Source: an uncultured Bacteroidota bacterium (GTDB lineage: Bacteria; Bacteroidota; Rhodothermia; Rhodothermales; UBA10348). From it: DNA of 45,906 nt. This document shows positions 1 through 8,363 of this stretch, one piece after another. The position numbers were made by a program, and so were the translations under genes. The stretch covers positions 1 through 45,906 of the forward strand of contig CALFHN010000164.1 of NCBI GenBank assembly GCA_937876355.1, in the 5' to 3' direction. The notes under the pieces are model-generated. The model was not told the DNA's origin and did no database searches. It saw only the letters and a list, made by a program, of their open reading frames with translations. The stretch's first letter is position 1. Every line of letters begins with the position of its first letter.

Positions 1-1849
1 AGTCCTCGATTAGTTGCCTAAACGTAGAAATTGCTTCAAATGCATCGCCAGAATTCGAATATGCGTGTCCAATCTGGTAAAGGGCGTAATCATCACCCTC
101 CGCAGACATTTTACTATAAACCCGAACTGCTTCCGGATACCGTTTAAGAGCAAAGTAGCTGTCAGCTAAGCGTAACTGAGCATCTGCTCGATACGGCACA
201 TTTCCAGTATCATTTTTATAGGCGTTTAAAAACCGCTCGAACTCGGGTACCGCATTCCCGTAATTTCCCTGACGAAAATAGGTCCAGCCCAGCGCGTAAT
301 GGGACGCATCGCTTTGGGCGCCGTTCGGATAGTCTTTAACATATCTCTTGAACAGACTTTCAGCGCGGTCAAAGGTGCCTAGTTGAAAATAGCTTTCAGC
401 TGCCCAGAATAAAGCCTCAGAGGTCTTTTGGCCGGCCTGTCCACCTGAAAAAAGCTTCATGAATTGATCAGCAGACTCAGTGTAGCTCCGGTTTCGATAA
501 AGAAGCCAAGCCTTTTGAAAAATGACTTCCGCTTTTAGGCCGGGAGACGCTGCATTAAGGTCAATGGCTCGGTCGAACGCCTTCAACGCGCCGTCAAAAT
601 CTCCAATTGCAATACTAGTGTTTCCAAGATGATTGAGAGCTTCTCCCAGTACTTGTGAATTAGGATACTCTTGGACCAATTGCTGAAACGAGTCATGAGA
701 GTCTTGCCAAAGCCGCTGTTCGTACTGAATAACTCCCAATTCAAGAAGTCCATGATCAGCTAGGTGGTGTCCCGGATATTGGTCAACATAAGCAGTTAGT
801 GTGCTAATAGCTCCCGACTCATTTTCTGATCTTCTTAAACTCAGCCCTTCGTAATACGCTGATTCAGCAGCCAAAGTGGGATGATTTGACTCAGTAACTA
901 GGTGGAAATTATCGGCGGCCCACTGAAAGGCGCCCTCATGGTAATAATTCCAGGCTAGACCGTATAGAGACCTTACGTAATATGGGTTATTTGTTTGATT
1001 TTCGGTGAAGTAGCGATAATTAATAATGGCATTTTCGCTGTCGCGGAGTTGATTAAAAGACTCTGCCAATAAAAATGTGGCTCTGTCCTTTGAATCGCCA
1101 GACATATTTGGCATCTGTTTTTGCAGCTCGGCAGCCGCACGGCGGTAGTCATCTATTTCATAATAAACCTCCGCCAATGCCAATCCGATTTTGTTTGCGA
1201 ACTCAGTGCCCGGAAACCGGGCTGAAAGACGTTCAAAAGAAGCAGCTGCCGCATCGTACCTGCCTAGTAGGATTTGATTATATGCAATAGCGTACGCAGC
1301 GCGTGGCGCCGTTGTGGTAGTCGAGTGCTCTGCGACAATTCGCTCGAAATATCGAATAGCATCGTCTTCTCGGCCCAACTGATGAGCTGATTCTCCCATC
1401 CAGTACAGCGCAAGTGCTGCTTGCTCCTGAGTTGGATTTCTTTCCAATACCTGCCCTAGAGTCTCGATGGCACGGTCGTAATTTCCAATTTCAAAAAAAT
1501 ACTTTCCTAGAACTAGCCTAGCGCCAAAGGTGAAAGGGTGTTGCGGATATAACTCATCAAACCGGGAGAGTAGCTGTACGGCATCATCTTGACGGCCCAT
1601 CGCCAAATAGGATTCTGCTTCGTAATACATCGCCTCTGGTACTCGAGCGTGACCAACATAGTTGAGCCGGAAATCATTAAACCGGTGAGCAGCATTGGCA
1701 AAAAGGTTGTTCCCAAACAGATTGAGCGCCCCTTCAAATTGCTGTTCCGCCGTCCTGTCTACTTCTTGTGCTGCAACAACTTTCGGCCCTGCAAATAGTC
1801 CAGTAGTCAAGAGGAAAACACACGTGACTCGAAGAAAGACGGCTTTCAA
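1..1849 (-). CDS. Secreted tetratricopeptide-repeat protein (partial, C-terminus off the left edge)
   Basis: The reading frame stays open from the start to the window edge, giving about 616 residues of an incomplete protein. It opens with a hydrophobic segment (VFLLTTGLFAG) followed by an AQ cleavage-like site, so export to the periplasm or outer membrane is likely. The rest is a run of about 34-residue helical repeats with TPR spacing (for example AAELALYWMGESAHQLGRE-type A/Y/G patterns and repeated DRAIE, YPEAV and GNYGNAV helices). Such proteins are usually protein-interaction scaffolds and no enzyme domain is visible. I chose the TTG at 1849 because GGAG lies 7 bases upstream and it gives a clean signal peptide. 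An in-frame ATG at 1882 would add 11 residues but has no ribosome-binding site. It is divergent from the PfkB gene. The precise role is unknown. Confidence 0.85.
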   Translation of the reverse strand, partial: MKAVFLRVTCVFLLTTGLFAGPKVVAAQEVDRTAEQQFEGALNLFGNNLFANAAHRFNDFRLNYVGHARVPEAMYYEAESYLAMGRQDDAVQLLSRFDELYPQHPFTFGARLVLGKYFFEIGNYDRAIETLGQVLERNPTQEQAALALYWMGESAHQLGREDDAIRYFERIVAEHSTTTTAPRAAYAIAYNQILLGRYDAAAASFERLSARFPGTEFANKIGLALAEVYYEIDDYRRAAAELQKQMPNMSGDSKDRATFLLAESFNQLRDSENAIINYRYFTENQTNNPYYVRSLYGLAWNYYHEGAFQWAADNFHLVTESNHPTLAAESAYYEGLSLRRSENESGAISTLTAYVDQYPGHHLADHGLLELGVIQYEQRLWQDSHDSFQQLVQEYPNSQVLGEALNHLGNTSIAIGDFDGALKAFDRAIDLNAASPGLKAEVIFQKAWLLYRNRSYTESADQFMKLFSGGQAGQKTSEALFWAAESYFQLGTFDRAESLFKRYVKDYPNGAQSDASHYALGWTYFRQGNYGNAVPEFERFLNAYKNDTGNVPYRADAQLRLADSYFALKRYPEAVRVYSKMSAEGDDYALYQIGHAYSNSGDAFEAISTFRQLIED

Positions 1850-1995
1850 ATTCGATCTCCATTCCTGAATTATTAATGGCATAAAAGGTGCGCTGAAAAT
1901 ATTTGAAATCTCAAAAAAGGACGGGACCGACATCGACTAAACTATCCGCTCTCTAAACACTCAGACTTACACTACGTTTCCATAGTTCTCAGTCC

Positions 1996-2030
1996 TTTCG
2001 TAATTCACGAATAAACAAACCGTATACTTG
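1996..2030 (+). promoter_or_regulatory. Possible Bacteroidota-type promoter upstream of the PfkB gene
   Basis: TATACTTG at 2023-2030 matches 5 of the 6 fixed positions of the Bacteroidota -7 consensus TAnnTTTG. TTTC at 1996-1999 lies 23 bases upstream, where a TTTG -33 element would be expected. The start codon follows at 2048. This is a by-eye match in AT-rich sequence, so it is weak. Confidence 0.22.
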
Positions 2031-2047
2031 CGAGGTTTTGTTTCATA

Positions 2048-2989
2048 ATGAGCGATAAAATGAGTGTTTTGGCTGTTGGTACGGTTGCCTTTGACCGTAT
2101 TGAAACCCCTTTTGGAAAACGTGATCGGGCTTTAGGTGGAAGCGCGATGTACATCACTATGGCGGCACGTTTTATGTGTAATGATGTCAGACTGGTTGCA
2201 GTGGCTGGTGAAGATTTTCCGGAGGAGTATATCGAAGACATGCGAAGTCGTGGAATTGACCTTAGAGGGTTAGAAATTAAACCAGACGAGCTTACGTTTG
2301 CGTGGGGCGGCAAGTATCACTACGATTTAAATAATCGTGATACCCTGTACACCGATCTCAATGCATTGTCTTCTTTCAACCCAGTTCTACCGGATGCTTA
2401 CTTAGACTCAAAAATCCTATGTCTTGGGAATTTGGATCCGGTTATTCAGAACAGTGTCTTATCTCAGGTCACCAATCCGTCCATCGTTATTTGTGATACG
2501 ATGAATTATTGGATTGAGAACACCCCTCATCAATTAAATAATATCCTGTCAAAAGTAGACTGTCTTGTTATCAATGACTCCGAGGCACGCGAATTATCGG
2601 GAACGGCGAATCTTGTAGTCGCAGCTCGAAAAATTAGGGGTATGGGCCCCAAAATCATTGTCGTAAAAAAAGGAGAACATGGCGCTCTTCTTTTTGTAGA
2701 GGACACCATTTTTAGTGTCCCCGCTTACCCGTTGGAAGATATTCAGGATCCGACAGGAGCAGGTGATGCATTTATGGGCGGATTTGCAGGGTACCTTTCT
2801 GGCTGTGCCGACATCAATTTGGATGCGCTAAAAAGTGCGCTGGTTTATGGAACGGCAATAGCCTCTTTCACAGTTGAACACTTTGGACCTGAAGGCCTTT
2901 ACAACCTCTCGATGACGGATATTTATCACCGAATCGGTGCATTTCGAAATTTGACCTCCATTCCTGAAGAGATCCTGAATCAAAGTTAG
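2048..2989 (+). CDS. PfkB/ribokinase-family sugar kinase
   Basis: The 313-residue protein has the PfkB fold signatures. Near the N-terminus a GGSAMYITMAA stretch corresponds to the substrate-binding GG motif. Near the C-terminus DPTGAGDAFMGG carries the anion-hole GAGD motif with Asp240 as the likely catalytic base. The length fits the family (about 300-330). It should phosphorylate a sugar or nucleoside-like alcohol with ATP in the cytoplasm; the sequence does not settle the substrate. It is a single gene divergent from the TPR gene, and its TAG stop overlaps the stop of the convergent minus-strand gene by 4 bases. No clear Shine-Dalgarno sequence precedes the ATG. Confidence 0.9.
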   Translation: MSDKMSVLAVGTVAFDRIETPFGKRDRALGGSAMYITMAARFMCNDVRLVAVAGEDFPEEYIEDMRSRGIDLRGLEIKPDELTFAWGGKYHYDLNNRDTLYTDLNALSSFNPVLPDAYLDSKILCLGNLDPVIQNSVLSQVTNPSIVICDTMNYWIENTPHQLNNILSKVDCLVINDSEARELSGTANLVVAARKIRGMGPKIIVVKKGEHGALLFVEDTIFSVPAYPLEDIQDPTGAGDAFMGGFAGYLSGCADINLDALKSALVYGTAIASFTVEHFGPEGLYNLSMTDIYHRIGAFRNLTSIPEEILNQS

Positions 2990-4014
2990 GACAGTCGGCT
3001 TCTTGTCGACTGAATCCAATTCAATCGAATCACTTCGACGGGTATCCTGAAGATTTCTGAAAGTTTAGAAATTTCTTCTTGAGATAGACCGGAAAGTTTC
3101 TGTTTGGATGCGTATCCCAAATCGGACAAAAGATCGAACTTATCCGGACGTAGGCCTGGCAGGCTCGTAAGTTTTTCTTCTGGATCAGCAGCATTTCCGG
3201 GCGAAGGGTGAACTGATTCCGATACAAAAGCAGAAACAGACTGAAAAACGGGCAAAACTCTACTAGAGGAAGGATTGATTTCCGGATCTTGGGTCCAATG
3301 AAATTCAAATTCTTCATAAGGTGGCTGAATGTTTTCGTTGTCGATTGATTCAGGATCGGGATCGGGAGCTTTGTCTGCCGGGAATGAACTCAGGTCGGAA
3401 TCATTGACATCTTTGGCCTCCAGGTCCCTCTCAGCAGCCGGTGTTATTGATTCTTGCTCCATTGGCTCCATTGGCTCCCGGGGCTCCATTGGCTCCTGGG
3501 GCTCGGCGGGATCAGCCGGAGCTTGTGATTCTGATTCCTCTGGCTCGGCTAGGTCAGCGGATGTGGCCAAATCCAACTCTGAAGTCTCGTCGTTTTCGAA
3601 TGGGATTTCCTTCGCGTCCTCAAACAGGTCCGGCCCCATCATTTTTTGCGAATCTAAAGAAATACCGGTAAAAGCGGCCAATTCTTCTTTGAGTGCCTGG
3701 TTTTCTTCTCGACAAAGGTTGAGTTCAAACTGCGCTTCTTGTTCAAAAATCAAATACTCTCGCTCTCTTTCTCTCAGGAGATTTTCCAATTCTTGGGTCG
3801 CTTCTTTCGGTTCGGGAGTTTTGCTAATTTGATTAATTCTAATGGTCGACTCTTGGTAGGATTGGCGTTGCATTTCAACACGCTGCCGCCGAAGCTCTTG
3901 CTCCAAGTCATACAAGTCTTCATTTTTGTTTGCGAATCTGATTTTAGTCCAAAAATATCCTCCCAAAGCACCTCCGGTTGTAGCCAGAAGTACGATAACA
4001 ATGAGCCAAAACAT
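2986..4014 (-). CDS. Membrane-anchored coiled-coil protein with C-terminal helix-hairpin-helix-like domain
   Basis: No named family was recognised. From the chosen start the protein begins with one transmembrane helix (MFWLIVIVLLATTGGALGG). A charged coiled coil rich in E/R/Q follows over roughly residues 30-115, then a long acidic, Pro/Glu-rich low-complexity linker. The last 60 residues contain LTSLPGLRPDKFDLLSDLGY and further short helices, which resemble the helix-hairpin-helix fold of DUF4332-like proteins that often bind nucleic acid or act as scaffolds. A longer frame starts at 4080, but the extra 22 residues are polar and would push the membrane helix inward, so the ATG at 4014 is preferred. 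The anchor would leave the C-terminal part in the cytoplasm or periplasm depending on topology. Confidence 0.72.
   Translation of the reverse strand: MFWLIVIVLLATTGGALGGYFWTKIRFANKNEDLYDLEQELRRQRVEMQRQSYQESTIRINQISKTPEPKEATQELENLLREREREYLIFEQEAQFELNLCREENQALKEELAAFTGISLDSQKMMGPDLFEDAKEIPFENDETSELDLATSADLAEPEESESQAPADPAEPQEPMEPREPMEPMEQESITPAAERDLEAKDVNDSDLSSFPADKAPDPDPESIDNENIQPPYEEFEFHWTQDPEINPSSSRVLPVFQSVSAFVSESVHPSPGNAADPEEKLTSLPGLRPDKFDLLSDLGYASKQKLSGLSQEEISKLSEIFRIPVEVIRLNWIQSTRSRLS
3455..3508 (+). repeat. Imperfect 9-bp tandem repeat, six units, within the acidic linker
   Basis: Six consecutive 9-base units related to GGCTCCATT run from 3455 to 3508. Two are identical copies, one differs only in its first base, and the rest vary at the ends. 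Read on the minus strand they encode a three-residue repeat of the type MEP/REP/QEP in the coiled-coil protein. The unit is a multiple of three, so gain or loss of copies keeps the frame and only changes linker length. Confidence 0.8.
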
Positions 4015-4218
4015 GTTGATTGATTCGATCACGTCGTAGTTTTTTGATGCCTGTAGGCCAAATTCGAGTAAACATGGCACTATGTTTCAAACATCGGCAA
4101 AAAAAGGACTTCCATAAGTGAAGGCATTTTGTAATCTGAGACTTGGGTGCCATGCAGAGAGTTAATCCTTTCTTATCATGTAGGTCGTGTAAGTGAAAAT
4201 GTCTAATACGTCGAGATA

Positions 4219-5196
4219 ATGACCATACCAGCACTTTGGCGCATCGCCGCAATCGGCGTCCTTCTCGTTTGTGGATGCAGTCCAGGTTCCAGTCAAATCG
4301 AGCTTGAGTATGGTGAAGTTGTGGAAATCAGACTAGATAAAGGAAACGCCCCGTCACTAATAGGCTTTTATATCGGCGGATTTTTACCAAAAGGTGGATC
4401 ACTTAACTCTTTAGTTGTACAGGATGGATCCAAGTGGTGGCTCAAAAAACCACATTCCGAGGCGGTGGATCTAGGTTTAGTCGACCTTTACAATACAGCG
4501 GGAGTCGACCGGATATTGTCATGGGAGGAATTCGAGCCTGTTGTTAGGTCAACGTATTACAAAGCGAGAAGTGCTCCTTCAAATGTTCAAGGCCTAAAAT
4601 CCGCATTTGGAGATTGGGATCAACCGGAGTGGTTTGGGTATGAGAGTAAAGGCCAGATGACACAATTTAGAAGACGACTATTGGTTCGGCGCGAGGCTCT
4701 GATGTCGTCTCTTGAGCGGCTAAATTCAGTTTCTGATCCCATTTTGTATGACGAAGGGACCATAATTATAGGCGAACATCTTGAAGGGCAGGAGGTGGTC
4801 GAAACAACTGCAATGATTAAAAGAGCGGATAAATACTGGGACTATTTTGCTTATGGAAGTGACGGAAACCTCACGGGGTCGATTCAAAAAAGCCCAGATC
4901 CCATTTTGGTGCCTACTCAATGCGTTGGTTGTCATTATGGAGATAAGTCTTTTGAGCCTGAAAAAAGTTTTCCGAACAATGCAAGGCCTGGGCCGTCTGG
5001 AGAAAGAGCGGTGTTTGTACCAGACGATTGGAAAAACGCTGGGATAACTCGTCAGTTGTCTGAACATGCAAAGCGAAGTGACCATGTATTGGGGCTATAT
5101 GGGACGCTTTTTTTGGCTGATATGGTTGCCCGCGCAGGCAAGGGAGAGACTTCAGATAGGGAATCAAAACTGATTCAAAAACTCGGAATTGAGTAG
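4219..5196 (+). CDS. Lipoprotein with a c-type heme motif, cytochrome P460-like
   Basis: The 325-residue product starts with a hydrophobic signal and a lipobox-like VCGC at Cys20, suggesting lipidation and anchoring in the outer or inner membrane facing the periplasm. A single CXXCH heme-attachment motif, CVGCH, lies at residues 235-239. Just before it comes IKRADKYWDYFAYGSDG, which resembles the stretch ahead of the CXXCH in cytochrome P460 proteins; the sequence after it (YGDKSFEPEKSFP) also looks cytochrome-like. P460 enzymes oxidise hydroxylamine or act as small heme proteins, but the crosslinking Lys cannot be assigned here, so activity is open. The first 200 residues match nothing I recognise. 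The gene stands ahead of folB with a 46-base gap. Confidence 0.75.
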   Translation: MTIPALWRIAAIGVLLVCGCSPGSSQIELEYGEVVEIRLDKGNAPSLIGFYIGGFLPKGGSLNSLVVQDGSKWWLKKPHSEAVDLGLVDLYNTAGVDRILSWEEFEPVVRSTYYKARSAPSNVQGLKSAFGDWDQPEWFGYESKGQMTQFRRRLLVRREALMSSLERLNSVSDPILYDEGTIIIGEHLEGQEVVETTAMIKRADKYWDYFAYGSDGNLTGSIQKSPDPILVPTQCVGCHYGDKSFEPEKSFPNNARPGPSGERAVFVPDDWKNAGITRQLSEHAKRSDHVLGLYGTLFLADMVARAGKGETSDRESKLIQKLGIE

Positions 5197-5242
5197 TCTT
5201 GGCTGTAAGTTTATGGCGGTCATCCAATAATAAGAGTCTGAT

Positions 5243-5617
5243 ATGTCAATAGGTACGGTACGCTTGCAAAATGCAGTTTTCTACGCCCATCACGGTGTCT
5301 TACAAGAAGAACATCGGATCGGCGGTAGGTACGAAGTGGACGTTTCAGTAGAACTTGATTTTGAGGCGGCCGCTCGTGAGGACGCGCTCTCGAAAACGGT
5401 AGATTATGAAAGGGTTTACTCGGAAATCAAACGAATAATTACGGAGAATAAGTATTTTTTGATCGAACGGCTTTCGTATCTAATAGCTCAACGTATCCTA
5501 GAAAAGGAAGCCGTGGTATTATCGGTAGAAGTTGTCGTACGGAAAGCCAACCCACCGGTGGGGGGCCCTTGTGATTGTGCGGAAGCAGTATATAAAGCCA
5601 CAAGAAAAAAAAACTAG
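5243..5617 (+). CDS. folB: Dihydroneopterin aldolase
   Basis: The 124-residue protein has the usual FolB length and layout. It opens with VRLQNAVFYAHHGVLQEE, the conserved F-x-x-x-H-G-V-x-x-E segment with the substrate-anchoring Glu. The middle has the TVDYERV motif containing the catalytic Tyr, and near the end VVVRKANPPVGG contains the catalytic Lys. It converts 7,8-dihydroneopterin to 6-hydroxymethyl-dihydropterin and glycolaldehyde in cytosolic folate synthesis. No other folate gene is adjacent, so it is either a single gene or co-transcribed with the lipoprotein gene upstream. Confidence 0.95.
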   Translation: MSIGTVRLQNAVFYAHHGVLQEEHRIGGRYEVDVSVELDFEAAAREDALSKTVDYERVYSEIKRIITENKYFLIERLSYLIAQRILEKEAVVLSVEVVVRKANPPVGGPCDCAEAVYKATRKKN

Positions 5618-5694
5618 GCTGGATTCAATCGTAAACGAAAGCATCGTTGCATAACAAAATTAATAGTCGACACGTTTCACAATAAAACCTACCT

Positions 5695-6201
5695 GTGAAG
5701 TCAATATATCTCCTTCGCCACGCAAAATCTGATTGGAATGCATCCTCAGGTAGCGATCATGAACGGCCGCTAAATAAGAGAGGAATTCGCTCGGCTTTGG
5801 GAATGGGCAAACACCTTTCATCCAACACGGTACCTCCCGCACTAATTCTGTGTTCCACTGCCATAAGGACGCGTGAAACCCTTGCTTTGATACAAAAAGG
5901 ATCAAATTGGGATTCCGAAGCTGTGTTTGAATCATTTTTATATCACGCCACTCTTCAAACGGTAAAGGAACGGATTCAGGCACTTCCGGTCGATTTAGAA
6001 TCGGTGATGATTATTGGGCATCAACCAACTACTGGAGAAGTCGCATCTTGGTTTTTAGGCGGAAAACAAATTGGCGTCCCTACTTGTGCTTTTATTCATT
6101 TGAGGCTGGATATTATGGATTGGAAAGAACTTAATCCGGGACATGCAACCCTCCATCAATATGTTATTCCAAGTCAATTTATGAGTGGGGTAAACGATTG
6201 A
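5695..6201 (+). CDS. SixA-like phosphohistidine phosphatase (histidine phosphatase superfamily)
   Basis: The 168-residue protein begins with YLLRHAKSDWN, the RH signature with nucleophile His9 in the RHAKS form typical of SixA-type enzymes. A second conserved His lies in MIIGHQPTTGEVA. HERPLNKRG and the TAIRTRETL segment supply the phosphate-binding Arg residues. The size matches short SixA-like proteins (about 160). Known SixA removes phosphate from phosphohistidine in HPt-type proteins. The start is GTG at 5695. Its stop overlaps the next gene's TTG start (TTGA), which couples it to the histidine kinase and suggests it works on that phosphorelay. Activity on small phosphate esters cannot be excluded. 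Confidence 0.88.
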   Translation: MKSIYLLRHAKSDWNASSGSDHERPLNKRGIRSALGMGKHLSSNTVPPALILCSTAIRTRETLALIQKGSNWDSEAVFESFLYHATLQTVKERIQALPVDLESVMIIGHQPTTGEVASWFLGGKQIGVPTCAFIHLRLDIMDWKELNPGHATLHQYVIPSQFMSGVND

Positions 6202-7529
6202 AAATATTGATTATAGATCGGCTTAGTAAAGCTCCAGGTTTAGTTCGTAAGCTGCAATCCGATCAACAGGTCGTTAGCAATGAGGACGATCTCGAGCATA
6301 TCGAAATGGTGCTTTTCATTAGCTTAGATGTTTCCAATGAAGTCGCCTTAATTGCTTCATTGTCGAATCGGATGGACTGTGTTCGACTGGCACATGCTGA
6401 ATTGATGGACCATGCCGAGGTTTGGCAGGTTATCAAAGATGTTATCGACGATCTTTTTCATAGTACTAAGGAACTGATATCTCGACTTCCATTCATCCAT
6501 GGCAGACTGCTTATACGAGAGTCACGAAGGAAGATGTTTAAGGCTGTGTTTGAGAGCACAGTAGAGGGAATAATTATTATCGATGTGAAAGGAGTTGTCC
6601 AACTCTTTAACAGCGCGGCAGAATCCATATTCCAGTATTCCTCCGCGGAAATATTTGGGAAAAATGTCTCCGTTCTTATGCCTGGCATGTATGCTAAAAA
6701 TCATGACCAGTACATTAATAATTATGTGTCAACCGGAAAGCGCAAGATTATTGGAATTGGAAGGGAAGTAACGGGTTTGCGAAAATCAGGAGCCGTGTTT
6801 CCCATGGAATTGGCAGTCAGTGAATTTGAATCTGACGGCAGACGTCTTTTTGTGGGCACTGTTCGGGATGTATCAGAACGACGAAAATTGGAGCATGAAG
6901 TCCTGAGAATATCCGAACAAGAACGCCGAAGGGTAGGCCAAGATTTACATGACGGATTGGGTCAAATGTTGACGGGAATCAGTCTAATTGGGGTAAATTT
7001 GGCAAAACGACTTGAAGAAAAGAAGTCAGAGTTTGCAGAAGACATGTATGAAATTGCGGACTTGGTTAGGGAGGCCGACCGCATGACCCGCAACATCGCC
7101 CGAGGTTTAGTTCAAGTTGAACTTGAAGGAGACGGGATGTCAGCTGCGCTTAGAACGTTATGCGCCAATGCAGAAAAATATTTTTCTGTGTCCTGTACGT
7201 ACCAAGAGTATGGTAAAATCGTAATAAGCGACTCTATAGCCGCCTCAAACTTATATAGAATCGCCCAGGAAGCGGTAAGCAATGCCGCAAAACATGGTAG
7301 AGCTGAGAATATCGTCGTTACGCTGCAATCGACATCAGGAAGTTTAATTTTAACCATCGAAGACGATGGTATCGGCTTTCCCGAGGTGTTAAAGGCAGAT
7401 CGAGGCATGGGAGTCGACATCATGGGCTATCGCGCGCGCGTTATTACGGCCCTACTAGAAATAGAAGCAGAGGAAGGCAGAGGCACAATCGTTAGATGTA
7501 CCCTATCTTCTCCCCAATACCTGAACTGA
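6198..7529 (+). CDS. FixL-like PAS sensor histidine kinase of the NarL/HisKA_3 type, probable heme oxygen sensor
   Basis: The 443-residue cytoplasmic kinase has three parts. Residues 1-110 start with MKILIID and look like a divergent receiver or unknown domain. Residues 112-230 form a PAS domain with the FixL signature. His169 (in NHDQY), Ile184 and Arg189 (in IIGIGR) match by spacing Bradyrhizobium FixL His200, Ile215 and Arg220, the heme ligand and distal-pocket residues. The HisKA_3 dimerisation domain follows, with phospho-accepting His251 in DLHDGLGQ, then an HATPase with N-box (EAVSNAAKHG) and G-box (EDDGIGFP, GMGVDIMGYRAR). No membrane segment is present. The TTG start overlaps the SixA-like stop, and a response regulator lies 16 bases downstream as the obvious partner. 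Heme binding is inferred. Confidence 0.9.
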   Translation: MKILIIDRLSKAPGLVRKLQSDQQVVSNEDDLEHIEMVLFISLDVSNEVALIASLSNRMDCVRLAHAELMDHAEVWQVIKDVIDDLFHSTKELISRLPFIHGRLLIRESRRKMFKAVFESTVEGIIIIDVKGVVQLFNSAAESIFQYSSAEIFGKNVSVLMPGMYAKNHDQYINNYVSTGKRKIIGIGREVTGLRKSGAVFPMELAVSEFESDGRRLFVGTVRDVSERRKLEHEVLRISEQERRRVGQDLHDGLGQMLTGISLIGVNLAKRLEEKKSEFAEDMYEIADLVREADRMTRNIARGLVQVELEGDGMSAALRTLCANAEKYFSVSCTYQEYGKIVISDSIAASNLYRIAQEAVSNAAKHGRAENIVVTLQSTSGSLILTIEDDGIGFPEVLKADRGMGVDIMGYRARVITALLEIEAEEGRGTIVRCTLSSPQYLN

Positions 7530-7545
7530 ACAAGTAAATAATATC

Positions 7546-8196
7546 ATGATCCGAATCGTCGTTGTTGATGATCATCCGTTGATGAGAAAAGGCCTAGTTA
7601 TGTCGTTGGAGGCTGATTCAGACCTTGAGGTGTGTGGTCAAGCTTCTAATGCTGAGGATGCGATCGGTGTGGTTGAATCCCAGAACCCAGACTTAGTACT
7701 AGTAGATATTTCTCTCCCGGGCATGAGCGGACTAGAACTTATCAAACAAATTCACGCGATTCGACCTAACATGAAAACGTTAGTCGTTAGTCGTCATGAC
7801 GAATCTCTTTACGCGGAGCGGGCAATTCGGGCTGGTGCCAAAGGGTATATAATGAAACTTGAAGCGCCGGATGTCATGGTAAAAGCGGTCCGAAAAGTGA
7901 TGAACGGCGGAATTTATGTTTCTGACGAAATAAATGAAAGGCTTCTCTTGGGTATGGCTTCCGGCCATGAGATGTTGGCCGAGTCGCCTCTCGAAGTACT
8001 TAGTGATAGAGAACTTGAGGTTTTTGAACTTACTGGTCGCGGGTTTGGCACGCGAGATATAGCTGAAAAACTACACCTGTCTGTTAAGACAGTGGAATCG
8101 TACCGGGCACGCATAAAGATTAAGCTCAACCTTTCCAGTGCCGCCGAATTGATGCAGCATGCCGTACAGTGGGTGGAAGGAGAAAAAGCCGGATAA
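7546..8196 (+). CDS. LuxR/NarL-family response regulator
   Basis: The 216-residue protein has an N-terminal receiver with acidic pair Asp8/Asp9, phospho-acceptor Asp54 (in VDISLPGMSG), Ser82 and Lys104 (in GAKGYIMK). The C-terminal helix-turn-helix starts near residue 148 with LSDRELEVFELTGRGFGTRD and holds the recognition segment LSVKTVESYRARIKIKL, typical of LuxR-type DNA-binding domains. It is the expected phosphate acceptor of the preceding kinase and a transcription regulator. Targets are unknown; the TonB-like gene 167 bases downstream on the same strand is one possibility. All receiver residues needed for phosphorylation are present. Confidence 0.95.
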   Translation: MIRIVVVDDHPLMRKGLVMSLEADSDLEVCGQASNAEDAIGVVESQNPDLVLVDISLPGMSGLELIKQIHAIRPNMKTLVVSRHDESLYAERAIRAGAKGYIMKLEAPDVMVKAVRKVMNGGIYVSDEINERLLLGMASGHEMLAESPLEVLSDRELEVFELTGRGFGTRDIAEKLHLSVKTVESYRARIKIKLNLSSAAELMQHAVQWVEGEKAG

Positions 8197-8363
8197 AGTT
8201 AGCGTTTGTTAGGATTTCCCCTACACGTATTTGGATCGCATTATTACTAGGTGGCTTGTTCTAGACCTACATGGATTCTGGCTTTTTCCTGTTAATACTC
8301 TGGTGGATATTGGATTACAATTCCAGTGCATCCAGCGTTTAGTGAGTATCAGGAGAGACCGCC

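Noticed and set aside
3329-3832. Serine/glycine-rich plus-strand frame opposite the coiled-coil gene
   Set aside because: It is the antisense of the acidic low-complexity linker and repeat; the minus-strand frame has the membrane helix and domain structure.
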